DNA from: an uncultured Bacteroidota bacterium
GTDB taxonomy: Bacteria; Bacteroidota; Bacteroidia; Chitinophagales; LD1
DNA length: 31,961 nucleotides
NCBI GenBank assembly: GCA_937894725.1
Contig: CALAYL010000010.1
Coordinates: 1 to 31,961 of the forward strand
Direction of reading: 5' to 3'
The position numbers were made by a program, and so were the translations under genes. Under the pieces are notes generated by a model that was given only the letters and a program-made list of their open reading frames with translations, was not told the DNA's origin and searched no databases. Within the stretch, counting starts at the first letter, position 1. Each line of letters begins with the position of its first letter. Shown here piece after piece: positions 14,886 to 22,524 of the stretch.

Positions 14886-15017
14886 AAATGGTATCGAAAA
14901 AAGAAACTGACCTGCCCGAAAAAATGGAATGCGCTTTAAAATTGATTTAATCCATTTTTAAACAGACTCCGTAATCAACTCGAAATTAATAAAGTGTCAT
15001 CGTTGCAAATTTGCAAC
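14886..15017. promoter_or_regulatory. Divergent control region between the two late blocks
   Basis: This 132-base gap separates the leftward head/tail block from the rightward terminase block, so it should hold late promoters for one or both. Features seen: an inverted repeat with 9-base arms (AAAAATGGA at 14920-14928 and TCCATTTTT at 14951-14959) and a perfect 16-base palindrome at 15002-15017. I do not see an unambiguous Bacteroidota promoter (TTTG then TAnnTTTG) in either direction, which may mean that late promoters need a phage activator. Confidence 0.6.
15002..15017. promoter_or_regulatory. Perfect 16-bp palindrome abutting the terminase start codon
   Basis: GTTGCAAATTTGCAAC is its own reverse complement and ends one base before the ATG at 15018. 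It covers the place where a ribosome would bind, so it could be an operator for a dimeric regulator, including the HTH protein it precedes (autoregulation), or an RNA hairpin at the start codon. No protein contact can be shown from sequence. Confidence 0.5.
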
Positions 15018-15467
15018 ATGGCACGAAAAAAATCTGAAGAACTAAGAGAACTCGCTAAACTCAAATACGTAAGCTCCGATCTGAGTGCGAAAGATGTGGC
15101 AGCCATAATTGGCGTTACGGAGCATACGATTGGCAAATGGCGAAAGGAAGAGCAGTGGGATGAACTACGGAGTATAAATAAGATTCAACCCGAAAGGCTC
15201 ATCAAGTTAGCACTCGGTCAAATAGATGCTATCTACAAACAAGCAGCGGATGATAAACGAGCTGTACTCAATAGCTCAGAGATAGATGCGATAAGCAAGC
15301 ATAGCAAGACTATTGCCAACCTGCGCAAAGAAATAGACCCACAAACCATCATGGAGGTCATAGATGGATTGCTTGGCTTTTTGTCGGTAGTCAATCTACC
15401 ATTGGCTCAACAGCTCACGCCTCACTCCTTGGATTATGTGTCTTCAAAAATTAGAGAGAAAAAGTAA
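15018..15467 (+). CDS. Terminase small subunit / HTH protein (Mu gp27-like position)
   Basis: 149 residues from the ATG at 15018 (an upstream in-frame GTG at 14994 would add eight residues across the palindrome and is less likely). The N-terminal half holds a helix-turn-helix: DLSAKDVAAIIGVTEHTIGKWRKEEQWDEL, typical of terminase small subunits, which bind phage DNA to begin packaging. The rest is helical (LGQIDAIYKQAADDKRAVL). It is followed directly by the large terminase, whose ATG overlaps its TAA. In Mu-like phages, packaging begins near the left end; the DNA site is not visible here. Confidence 0.75.
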   Translation: MARKKSEELRELAKLKYVSSDLSAKDVAAIIGVTEHTIGKWRKEEQWDELRSINKIQPERLIKLALGQIDAIYKQAADDKRAVLNSSEIDAISKHSKTIANLRKEIDPQTIMEVIDGLLGFLSVVNLPLAQQLTPHSLDYVSSKIREKK

Positions 15468-17092
15468 TGGCAGTAACGAAAAAACTGACTTGGAAAGACT
15501 TTGAAGCTAACTGTCGGAAGATATTAGAAGCTACTCCTGTGGATATAGCCGAGCCACTGCATCTAAAGCTGGCACGAATCGAAAGAGCTAAGAAAGATTA
15601 TGATTTTTTCTTTGAGTATTACTTCCCGATGTATGCTACCTCCAAGACTGCTTGGTTTCATACTCACATGGCCAATGAGCTAAAGGACAATTCCATGATC
15701 CGCATCATAGCCGAATGGTTTAGGGGGTGTGCTAAATCTGTTCATGCAGAGTTAGGATGGGCATTGTGGCTGAAAATAAACGGCAAGCTGAAGTGTATGG
15801 TAGTAGTGGGCGAAAACAAAGATAAGGCTGGCGAACTATTGGCCGACCTACAGGCTCAGCTCATGACCAATCAGCGATTTATCAATGACTTTGGCGAGCA
15901 GTTTAGTCATGGCTCATGGGAGCATGGCAAGTTTATGACTAGAGATGGCTGTGCCTTCAACTCGCTCGGTATTGGCCAATCGCCAAGAGGTCTGCGAAAG
16001 TCAGGCAACAGACCTGACCTCATCATCCTAGATGACGTGGATAGCGAGGAGCTAAGCCACAATCCTAAGCGAGTACGAAAGCTAGTAGATTGGGTGTGCG
16101 ATGCGCTCATGGGTTGTTTTGATGTGGGCGATCAGCGATTTGTAGTGTGCAATAATAGACCCTTTGTAAACTGTGTACTCGGCTCATTGATTGATGATAA
16201 ACTAAAAGGTGCGGAGAAAATCAACGTAAAGAGAATCACTAAAAACATCACCGCTCCTGGTGCATTTTATTACCAAAAGAAAGGGCTTTGGCAGCACTTG
16301 CGAGTAAATGCCGTAGATGAAGATTTCAATCCATCATGGCCAGAAAAATACACTAAGGCGTATTGGCAGATGATTCGAGAGGATCGAAGCCATAGAAGCT
16401 GGATGCGTGAGTATATGAACACTCCGATAGTAGACGGTGGTGTGTTTAAAAATGATTGGATCAGATGGAAAGATGCCCTGCACCTGGAAGACTACGATGC
16501 ACTGATAGTGTACATAGATCCATCTTGGAAAAGTAGTGCTACTTCCGATCACAAAGCCGTGGTATTTATAGGCAAAAAAGGGACGGAGTATCATCTCCTC
16601 AAAGCCTTTAACCGCCAATGCTCGGTGACCACAATGGTCAAATATGCTTATGACCTATATGAGTCACTAACACTTAGCTCTAGGCGAAAGCCGTATCATT
16701 TCAAATTCAAATCTGAATTGATCGTGGATTGGTGGATTGAAGCCAATGCCAATCAAGATTTGCATTTAGATGATTTCACTACTGAAGGCGACATAAGAGG
16801 CTACCAATTGCCGATACGTGGCGACTTCAGAACTAAGCCTGATAAGTTTAGCCGTATCGAATCGCTCAGTCCACTCTACGAGCGAGGCTTCTTTTTTCAC
16901 AACAAAGCGGAAGCTGAGTGTCCTGATATGCTTAGAGGCATAGAACACACACTCGCTTTTGAGCAAGGCAGCAAAAGCCCTGATGACTTTAACGATGCCA
17001 TAGAGGGTGGCAAATACTACCTAGACCGAAGTGCGAGGGTCAGCAATTTTAAACCAGTGGTCGGCAAGCGATCACACAAAAACCGATATTGA
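15467..17092 (+). CDS. Terminase large subunit (Mu gp28-like)
   Basis: 541 residues. The ATPase half shows a deviant Walker A (WFRGCAKS, residues 84-91), a Walker B with DLIILDDVDSEE (184-195) and QSPRGLRKSGNRPD before it, as in terminases. The C-terminal nuclease half has VYIDPSW (an RNase H-like first Asp) and a late DDFNDAIEGGKYYLD. It packages phage DNA into proheads by head-full cleavage. One base overlaps the small subunit gene, and the lysozyme gene starts two bases after the stop. Length is typical for Mu-type terminases. Confidence 0.88.
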   Translation: MAVTKKLTWKDFEANCRKILEATPVDIAEPLHLKLARIERAKKDYDFFFEYYFPMYATSKTAWFHTHMANELKDNSMIRIIAEWFRGCAKSVHAELGWALWLKINGKLKCMVVVGENKDKAGELLADLQAQLMTNQRFINDFGEQFSHGSWEHGKFMTRDGCAFNSLGIGQSPRGLRKSGNRPDLIILDDVDSEELSHNPKRVRKLVDWVCDALMGCFDVGDQRFVVCNNRPFVNCVLGSLIDDKLKGAEKINVKRITKNITAPGAFYYQKKGLWQHLRVNAVDEDFNPSWPEKYTKAYWQMIREDRSHRSWMREYMNTPIVDGGVFKNDWIRWKDALHLEDYDALIVYIDPSWKSSATSDHKAVVFIGKKGTEYHLLKAFNRQCSVTTMVKYAYDLYESLTLSSRRKPYHFKFKSELIVDWWIEANANQDLHLDDFTTEGDIRGYQLPIRGDFRTKPDKFSRIESLSPLYERGFFFHNKAEAECPDMLRGIEHTLAFEQGSKSPDDFNDAIEGGKYYLDRSARVSNFKPVVGKRSHKNRY

Positions 17093-17093
17093 T

Positions 17094-17630
17094 ATGAATG
17101 TAAAAGCAACAGCAATCATCAAGCATTATGAGAGTCTGCATGATGGCGACCTCAAAACGATAGGCCTACAACCTAAGATGTGTCCATCAGGAATATGGAC
17201 AGTAGGTTGGGGACGTGCCTTAGTAGATCCTATCACGCATAAATTTCTGAAAGGCGCAGCGGATAAAAAGAGAGCCTATAGTTTATATCCTGGCATCACA
17301 GAAGCGCAAGCTCAGGCATGGCTGGAGGAAGATTATACCAAGCGAGAAATCATAGTGAGAGCCTTAGTTAAAAGCAAGCTAAACGATGATCAAATAGGCG
17401 CACTTACAAGCTTCAGCTATAATGCTGGAGTGGGAGCATTGCAGACCTCTACACTTTTGAGATTAATAAACCTTGGTAGAATAGAGGCTGCTGCACTAGA
17501 GTTAAAAAAGTGGAATAAAGGCACTAATCCACGTACTGGCAGACTGGAAGTAATGCCAGGACTGGTATATAGAAGACAGTCTGAAGAGTTGCTCTTCAGT
17601 AAGGGAGAATTGAAATTTTTTAACCTATAA
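17094..17630 (+). CDS. Endolysin, GH24 lysozyme (T4/P22 type)
   Basis: 178 residues from ATG 17094, two bases beyond the terminase stop; a longer in-frame reading from 17031 lies inside the terminase gene and is not favoured. HYES carries the catalytic Glu13. The CPSGIWTVGWG segment is the family active-site strand, with Thr at the catalytic position and Cys where some members have Asp, a known variant in phage lysozymes. Further down, ALTSFSYNAGVGALQTSTLLR and KKWNKGTNPRTGRLE fit the GH24 core. There is no signal peptide, so it should accumulate in the cytoplasm and depend on the holin at 12021-12551. It is on the opposite strand from holin and spanin. Confidence 0.88.
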   Translation: MNVKATAIIKHYESLHDGDLKTIGLQPKMCPSGIWTVGWGRALVDPITHKFLKGAADKKRAYSLYPGITEAQAQAWLEEDYTKREIIVRALVKSKLNDDQIGALTSFSYNAGVGALQTSTLLRLINLGRIEAAALELKKWNKGTNPRTGRLEVMPGLVYRRQSEELLFSKGELKFFNL

Positions 17631-17639
17631 AGCGACCTC

Positions 17640-18059
17640 ATGTTTTTAGAAACAAATGATTTTAAAGAGACCATCAAAGCCGAAATACTAGATGATGTAT
17701 TGGATGGAGAGCCTGATGCACTAGAAGAGGCAGATGCTCATGCTGTAGAGCTAGTAGGTAGCTACCTCAATGGACTGTATGACACCGTTGCCATATTTGA
17801 TGCTACTGGAGTAGATAGGCACAAAACCATCGTAGCATTGGTGATGGACATAGCTCTCTACCGATTGCATTTCCGAATCAATCCTCGACAGATTCCCGAC
17901 ATCAGACGGATCGCTTATGAAGATGCCTTGGCACTTTTAAAGGCTATTCAAAAAAGAGAGTCGAACCCTGTAGGCCTTCCGCCTGCCATAGATGATGAGG
18001 GCAACGAACAAAGTATCTCCCGATTTGGAGGCAACACAAAAATGAATCACCGCTGGTAA
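17640..18059 (+). CDS. gp36-like head-tail protein (DUF1320)
   Basis: 139 residues. The DUF1320 pattern is visible: an N-terminal acidic helix, DAHAVELVGSYLNGLYDT (DxxAxxEIxxYLxxRYDV-like), then VMDIALYRLHFRIN (the xDIAxYxLxxR motif) and a C-terminal region that trails off. In Mu this family (gp36) is a head completion or connector component. Here it lies between lysozyme and portal, whereas in Mu it lies near the capsid gene. The C-terminal 30 residues are Gly/Asn-rich and probably flexible. Confidence 0.75.
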   Translation: MFLETNDFKETIKAEILDDVLDGEPDALEEADAHAVELVGSYLNGLYDTVAIFDATGVDRHKTIVALVMDIALYRLHFRINPRQIPDIRRIAYEDALALLKAIQKRESNPVGLPPAIDDEGNEQSISRFGGNTKMNHRW

Positions 18060-18070
18060 ACCAATAAAGA

Positions 18071-19396
18071 ATGGCACGAAAGAAACAAACTCCACCCAAA
18101 CAGACTAAACCTGCACCACAGTCGCAGCCGATAGCACTCACCCAAATCATACAACTAGCTACTGACCGTGGCTATAAAGATATTCAGGATTGGAAAAATG
18201 CGCTGATGCAGGCAGAGTCGCCTTATAACCCTAGGCGAAATCAACTCTTGAACATCTACGAGACACTTATCCTAGACGGACACATGCGGATGATCCGAAA
18301 GCAACTATTGCTTTATGTCACAGGCTCTGAATTTCAGATAGTAGATGAAAATCAGAAAGTAGATAAGGAGCTAACGAAGCTCTTTAAAAAGAAATGGTTT
18401 CAGGAGTTTTGCAAACATGCTATTGATAGTGTATTGTTTGGCCATAGCTTGATTCAAATAGAGGAAGCTAATCCTGCAAACGCTACCATAAAGCTAAAGC
18501 TCGTGCCTCGAAAAAATGTAGTACCTGAGCGTGGCGGATGGGTCAAAAACGAATGGGACTTGGCTGATAATGCCATCAACTACTCTGAAGATGCAGAGGC
18601 GATGAAATGGCTGATAGAAATAGGCGATAGTAATGACCTTGGCGAGCTAAACCCTGCCACTCCATATGTCTTGTTTAAGAAAAATGCGATGCAATGCTGG
18701 AGCGAGTTTTGTGAGCGATTTGGAATGCCTCTCGCTAAGGCGAAGGTAAACGCTAGAGACCTAGCGGCTATCAACCGAATGGAGAACTTCTTGATTAACA
18801 TGGGTAGCTCTAGCTATGCCATCATAGACCAAACGGAAGACATCGACTTCATAGAGTCTGCCAAGTCAGATGCCTATATGGTGTATGACAAACTCATAGA
18901 ACGATGCAATAGTGAGCTGTCTAAGATGATACTCCTTCAGATAATGGCCAATGATGTAGGAGCGAATGGCAGTAGAGCGCAAGCTGAAGTACATGATTTG
19001 AAGAGCGATGATGTCAGCTCTTCGCTACGCAATTTTATAGAGGCTTTGACAAACGAACATTTGCTTCCGATACTTGCTGTGCATGGATTCAAAACGGATG
19101 GTAAACAAGGGAGCTACCTCGAAGTAAAGGCAGTAGATAAGGACACCTTTGAGCAAGACAAATGGCTAGAAGAAACTTTTGATGTTCCCATAGCGCACTG
19201 GGAGCAAAAATACAACACTCCGCTTTCTGCTCGTAAAAAGAAACAAGCGGATCTGCCTCCTAATCCTCCATCTCCTGGACAAAAAAAGGAAATGAAAAAA
19301 ATAGAAGACTACCTCCAATCGCCTGTGGCTTCTATCATTCAGATGCACCGAGAGATAAACGATTTGTACAAAGATCACAGCTGCTGCCATGAATGA
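18071..19396 (+). CDS. Portal protein (DUF935, Mu gp29-like)
   Basis: 441 residues. Matches to the DUF935 portal family include PYNPRRNQLLNIYETLILDG, FVDSVLFGHSL-like HAIDSVLFGHSLIQIE, RFGMPLAKAK and the C-terminal QIMANDVGANGSRAQAEVHD. The portal is the dodecameric gate at the packaging vertex. The gene overlaps the start of the F-like gene by eight bases, consistent with a coupled connector operon. The C-terminus has a Lys-rich stretch (LSARKKKQADLPPNPPSPGQ) and ends in SCCHE, which may be a short tail or metal-binding end; this is unusual but uninterpreted. Confidence 0.85.
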   Translation: MARKKQTPPKQTKPAPQSQPIALTQIIQLATDRGYKDIQDWKNALMQAESPYNPRRNQLLNIYETLILDGHMRMIRKQLLLYVTGSEFQIVDENQKVDKELTKLFKKKWFQEFCKHAIDSVLFGHSLIQIEEANPANATIKLKLVPRKNVVPERGGWVKNEWDLADNAINYSEDAEAMKWLIEIGDSNDLGELNPATPYVLFKKNAMQCWSEFCERFGMPLAKAKVNARDLAAINRMENFLINMGSSSYAIIDQTEDIDFIESAKSDAYMVYDKLIERCNSELSKMILLQIMANDVGANGSRAQAEVHDLKSDDVSSSLRNFIEALTNEHLLPILAVHGFKTDGKQGSYLEVKAVDKDTFEQDKWLEETFDVPIAHWEQKYNTPLSARKKKQADLPPNPPSPGQKKEMKKIEDYLQSPVASIIQMHREINDLYKDHSCCHE

Positions 19397-20678
19397 GAAA
19401 GAATGGCAAGCACTGGTAGAGCGTATAGCTACCGATATATATAATGGCCAACAGCTAGAGGGTGATGTGAGTCGGGATATGATACGACTACATGGCCAGG
19501 AGTTGATGAATGCTATTCAAGAGGGCTATGGATTAGACATCAATGACCCCGACATCAATGATGCAGCTCGCACAGCATTATATCAGCTTCAGACCAATGT
19601 CTATCACTTTTCGGGTGCGAAAAACTGGCAACAGCTTCAGGAGATAAGTCGGCTACTCGTGAGAGATGGCGAGGTAGTGCCGTTCAAAAAATTCATGGAT
19701 AGCGTGGTGGCCATAGATGAAACCTACAACAGAGCCTATCTAAAAGCTGAGTACAATCATGCTGTAGCTTCAGGTCAGATGGCGAGCAAATGGGATCAGA
19801 TCCAAGCTGAAGCAGATGCCCTACCGTATCTTCAGTATGATGCTGTGATGGATGATCGCACCAGGGAAGATCACGCCAAGCTGGAGGGAATCGTACTACT
19901 TGCATCTGATCCGTTTTGGAGAAAATACTATCCACCGAATGGCTGGAACTGCCGATGTACCGTGCGCCAGCTAGATGAGTTTGATGCGGAGGAGCATCTC
20001 GGAAAGCCTCTACCTAAACTCCCTGAAGTACCTCCTATGTTTCAAAACAATGTGGGCATAGGTGGCGTGGCATTTTCAGACAAGCATCCGTATTTTAAAA
20101 CGATGCCTGAGAAAGTGAGGAGTGAGGTAAAAACTATTAGCGAAAAGGAAATGCCTATGAAAGTAGCAAAGCAAAGTGTTACCAAAACTACTGCTATCAA
20201 AGATGGCGACTATACACTAAAGCAAGTAGATAAAACTACTGAAGCTGAACTTTGGGTGCATAGCAAGGCAGACAAATCTGATTTGAAAGCCAATATAATC
20301 TATGGGAAAATCTTTACTAAAAACGGTATCACACTTAGAATTAGAGAACATTCAAATGAAAAGAAGGTAAAGAATCCTGAAGTAGAGATTGGAGGGAAAA
20401 TAGGGGATTTTAAACAGCCTCAAGAGGATACACTTCGTTCCATTCAAAGCCAATTTAGTGAAGCCTCTAAACAAAAATGCGATTTTGTAGTATTAGATTT
20501 TAGATATAGAAATTTCACTCAGACGGAAGTGAAGAGAGTTTTTAGAAACTGCCTCGTTGGAAAACTATATGAGCATATTCAAGAGGCTTATATTATCACT
20601 AGCAAAAATACGGTCATAAAAATAAATCAAAGCGAAGTTAAAGACTGGAGCTTCATGAAAAAAATCAAAGACTTATAA
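19389..20678 (+). CDS. F-like head morphogenesis protein fused to a CdiA-type nuclease domain
   Basis: 429 residues. The first 240 are the Mu F-like (gp30) minor head protein: DDRTREDHAKLEG (155-167) and PNGWNCRCTVRQL (183-195) are its signature. From about residue 253 a second domain begins. It contains NPEVEIGGKIGDFK (329-342), which matches the PD-(D/E)xK pattern (P330-E331 then D340-F-K342), and CDFVVLDF further on, close to the tRNA-nuclease domain found at the C-terminus of CdiA toxins. Phage fusions of F-like proteins to toxin nucleases are known as a class of polyvalent head proteins. The C-terminal third is much more AT-rich than the first part (17 of 60 G/C on one line against 24 of 60 on another), suggesting transfer. 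No immunity gene follows. The nuclease call is a motif-based inference. Confidence 0.75.
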   Translation: MNEKEWQALVERIATDIYNGQQLEGDVSRDMIRLHGQELMNAIQEGYGLDINDPDINDAARTALYQLQTNVYHFSGAKNWQQLQEISRLLVRDGEVVPFKKFMDSVVAIDETYNRAYLKAEYNHAVASGQMASKWDQIQAEADALPYLQYDAVMDDRTREDHAKLEGIVLLASDPFWRKYYPPNGWNCRCTVRQLDEFDAEEHLGKPLPKLPEVPPMFQNNVGIGGVAFSDKHPYFKTMPEKVRSEVKTISEKEMPMKVAKQSVTKTTAIKDGDYTLKQVDKTTEAELWVHSKADKSDLKANIIYGKIFTKNGITLRIREHSNEKKVKNPEVEIGGKIGDFKQPQEDTLRSIQSQFSEASKQKCDFVVLDFRYRNFTQTEVKRVFRNCLVGKLYEHIQEAYIITSKNTVIKINQSEVKDWSFMKKIKDL

Positions 20679-20682
20679 AAAA

Positions 20683-20712
20683 CCAAAGGGACTCATCGCT
20701 GAGTCCCTTTGG
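20683..20712. terminator. Perfect 13-bp hairpin after the F-nuclease gene
   Basis: CCAAAGGGACTCA pairs with TGAGTCCCTTTGG around a TCGC loop, starting five bases after the stop codon. A run of A precedes it on the plus strand, so the T-run needed for an intrinsic terminator lies on the minus-strand side. It could stop antisense transcription, protect the 3' end of the upstream mRNA, or act as a weak terminator for the plus strand. Confidence 0.65.
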
Positions 20713-20718
20713 GCAGTT

Positions 20719-20741
20719 GCGGGGGGCATATAGCCCTCCGC
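20719..20741. repeat. Second hairpin, G-rich
   Basis: GCGGGGGGC pairs with GCCCTCCGC (one G-U pair) around ATATA. It lies seven bases after the preceding hairpin, in a 101-base gap with no gene. Two stacked stems between F and G are not seen elsewhere in this window; they may mark the boundary of an inserted module. Confidence 0.5.
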
Positions 20742-20779
20742 TACCACAAATATAAACCAAACCTTTCAACTATCCAAAT

Positions 20780-21325
20780 ATGCCTATCAGACACCAAGGG
20801 AAAAGCTCCATAGAACGAATAAAGGAACTGAAGGCAGCTCTACAAAAACTACCAACTCAGGTGGCTAATACGGCTTTAAACCATTTTCAAGACAACTTTA
20901 AAAGCCAAAGCTGGGAGGGTAAGAAATGGAAAGCCAGGAGCGGATGGGCAGTGCGCAATGAAGGCAGGGCTATTTTGCACGATACAGGCACATTACAGCG
21001 AGCTTTGACCAAAGCGGTGAGTGGTAACAGCATCCGAGTATTTGTGGCTGCTCCTGCTGCTAAATATGCCGATATACACAATGAGGGTGGCACGATCACC
21101 ATCCGTGCCAATGAGAAAACAAAGAAGTGGGCTTGGGCTATGTATTACCAAGCGAGAGGTGGAGCGGAAAAAGGTTTCTACAAAGCCATAGCTCCAAAAA
21201 TGCAAAGCGGTAGAAGCCTGCAAATAAAAATACCACAGCGAAAGTTTATAGGCCATAGCCCAAAGCTCGAAGCCAAAATCAAAGACAAAATAGAAAAGAT
21301 CATCACCAAAATTTGGAATCAATAA
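20780..21325 (+). CDS. Virion morphogenesis protein (Mu gpG-like, phage_tail_S family)
   Basis: 181 residues. Family marks are FKSQSWEGKKWKARSGW (about residues 40-56), ILHDTGTLQRALTKAV, and AAKYADIHNEGGTITI, with a C-terminal KIPQRKFIGHS. Mu gpG is needed for tail completion and head-tail joining. It is directly after the F gene in Mu as well, but here a double hairpin separates the two. The start ATG at 20780 begins a Lys/Arg-rich N-terminus (MPIRHQGKSS). Confidence 0.82.
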   Translation: MPIRHQGKSSIERIKELKAALQKLPTQVANTALNHFQDNFKSQSWEGKKWKARSGWAVRNEGRAILHDTGTLQRALTKAVSGNSIRVFVAAPAAKYADIHNEGGTITIRANEKTKKWAWAMYYQARGGAEKGFYKAIAPKMQSGRSLQIKIPQRKFIGHSPKLEAKIKDKIEKIITKIWNQ

Positions 21326-21334
21326 ATCAACTAT

Positions 21335-21847
21335 ATGAACACACAAACCTACCTCAGCATCTGCGCTCGCATCCGTGCCAAAGCTCCGATAGTAAAAGAC
21401 ATAGACCTCTACAATGCACAATACACTGATGACAATGCCAAGCGTGAAGATGCCTTCAATACGCCTGCCGTTTTTATCGAATTTCTCGGTGGCCAATGGG
21501 AGCAGATGCACCCGACCTTCCAGGCGCACAATAGTGGCTTTGTGATTCACGTAGTAGAGAGTACTTACAAGCGCACTCGCAACCTGGATAAGAAATCGCC
21601 CACTCAGCAAGCCCTCGACCTGGAGCATCTGCGCACGGCTCAAAAGGTACATGAGAGCCTCCAGCGATGGATGCCCGATGGCTGCCAATCGGTGATGGAG
21701 CGTGTGGACACCGACTATGATCACAACTATGACCAACTCATCATCACTAAGCATACCTACCACTGTGTAGTGCTAGAGGAGAAAGTCGTTAGTCAATATC
21801 AGGAGGTACTGATTACGAGTGTACAAGTGGATGGAAAATTTGAATAG
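21335..21847 (+). CDS. gp37-like tail completion protein (positional)
   Basis: 170 residues. The segment RIRAKAPIVKDIDLYNAQY at the N-terminus, FNTPAVFIEFLGGQWEQM and the C-terminal EKVVSQYQEVLITSVQVDG read as an alpha/beta tail-terminator-like fold. It sits immediately after G, as do the tail completion genes of related phages (Mu gp37 is the nearest functional counterpart). It would cap the tail or join it to the head. Family identity is uncertain; the ten-base gap from G suggests one transcript. Confidence 0.55.
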   Translation: MNTQTYLSICARIRAKAPIVKDIDLYNAQYTDDNAKREDAFNTPAVFIEFLGGQWEQMHPTFQAHNSGFVIHVVESTYKRTRNLDKKSPTQQALDLEHLRTAQKVHESLQRWMPDGCQSVMERVDTDYDHNYDQLIITKHTYHCVVLEEKVVSQYQEVLITSVQVDGKFE

Positions 21848-21854
21848 TATTTTG

Positions 21855-21862
21855 TAGATTTG
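21855..21862 (+). promoter_or_regulatory. Candidate promoter -7 element (TAnnTTTG)
   Basis: TAGATTTG matches the Bacteroidota -7 consensus and lies 14 bases before the ATG at 21877, so transcription would start only about 8 bases before it. No well-placed -33 element is seen. It would let the cargo genes be expressed apart from the late operon. Confidence 0.3.
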
Positions 21863-21876
21863 GTAAAACAAATCGT

Positions 21877-22503
21877 ATGGAAAACAATACTAAAGACAGA
21901 ATCTATCAGATTATTTTTGCAGGTATAATCTCAATTCTTGCTATCATGTGTCTAGCTTCAGATGCATACATTTCATTAGCCATTGGTGTTGCAGCTTTGA
22001 TTTTTTTGAGTAAGCGAGTTTGGCAATCTGCATTTGCAAACTTGCATTTGAATTTAAGATTTCCAGTAGCATTTTTCGCTTGTATGATAATGCTATTTGG
22101 CTCTATGAATGGCTTCGACCAAGAACAAAAGAAAAGCGATAAAGAAAAAGAAGAAGCTGAAAAACTTAAGTATAAAGAGGCATTTGATATGCTCTCTGAA
22201 GAACAACAAGACAGCGTACTGAATGAGAAAAAGAGGATAGAGAGCCAGGCGTATTTAAAGAAAGAAGCCGAAAGAGCATTTGGAACAAATGGCACTAGCT
22301 ACCAGCTGATGCAATATGTAAAAAAGAGAATGAATGACCCAAGTAGTTTTGATCATGAAAGCTCAAGCTACATCATTCTACCTGACTCCACTGTAGTAGT
22401 AAATATGCAATACAGAGGCAAAAATGCTTTCGGAGCATTAATACTCACATCCACCAAGGCTAGATGCAAATTGAATGGTGACGTGATTGAAATAATTGAT
22501 TAA
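21877..22503 (+). CDS. Membrane protein of unknown function, cargo gene
   Basis: 208 residues. Three hydrophobic segments occupy about residues 8-30, 31-46 and 58-80 (FPVAFFACMIMLFGSM). A highly charged helix (about 81-125, DQEQKKSDKEKEEAEKLKYK) probably extends into the cytoplasm, and a C-terminal domain with YVKKRMNDPSSFDHESSSY and MQYRGKNAFGAL follows. That C-terminal pattern (a helix with DPSSF, then a strand with RGKNAFG) appears in many small bacterial proteins of unknown function. It does not resemble any phage structural protein and opens the AT-rich block. It may act in superinfection exclusion at the inner membrane; this is a guess from location and topology. Confidence 0.55.
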   Translation: MENNTKDRIYQIIFAGIISILAIMCLASDAYISLAIGVAALIFLSKRVWQSAFANLHLNLRFPVAFFACMIMLFGSMNGFDQEQKKSDKEKEEAEKLKYKEAFDMLSEEQQDSVLNEKKRIESQAYLKKEAERAFGTNGTSYQLMQYVKKRMNDPSSFDHESSSYIILPDSTVVVNMQYRGKNAFGALILTSTKARCKLNGDVIEIID

Positions 22504-22524
22504 CAAAAGAAAACTGTTGATGTA

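Noticed and set aside
14994..15017. GTG start for the small terminase
   Set aside because: It would translate across the palindrome and add eight unlikely residues; the ATG at 15018 is preferred.
17031..17093. Longer lysozyme reading frame
   Set aside because: The extension lies inside the terminase gene in another frame; the ATG at 17094 gives a normal GH24 N-terminus.
20993..21763. A 256-codon open frame on the minus strand
   Set aside because: It is antisense to the G and gp37-like genes, which have recognisable products or a fitting position, and its translation has no family features.
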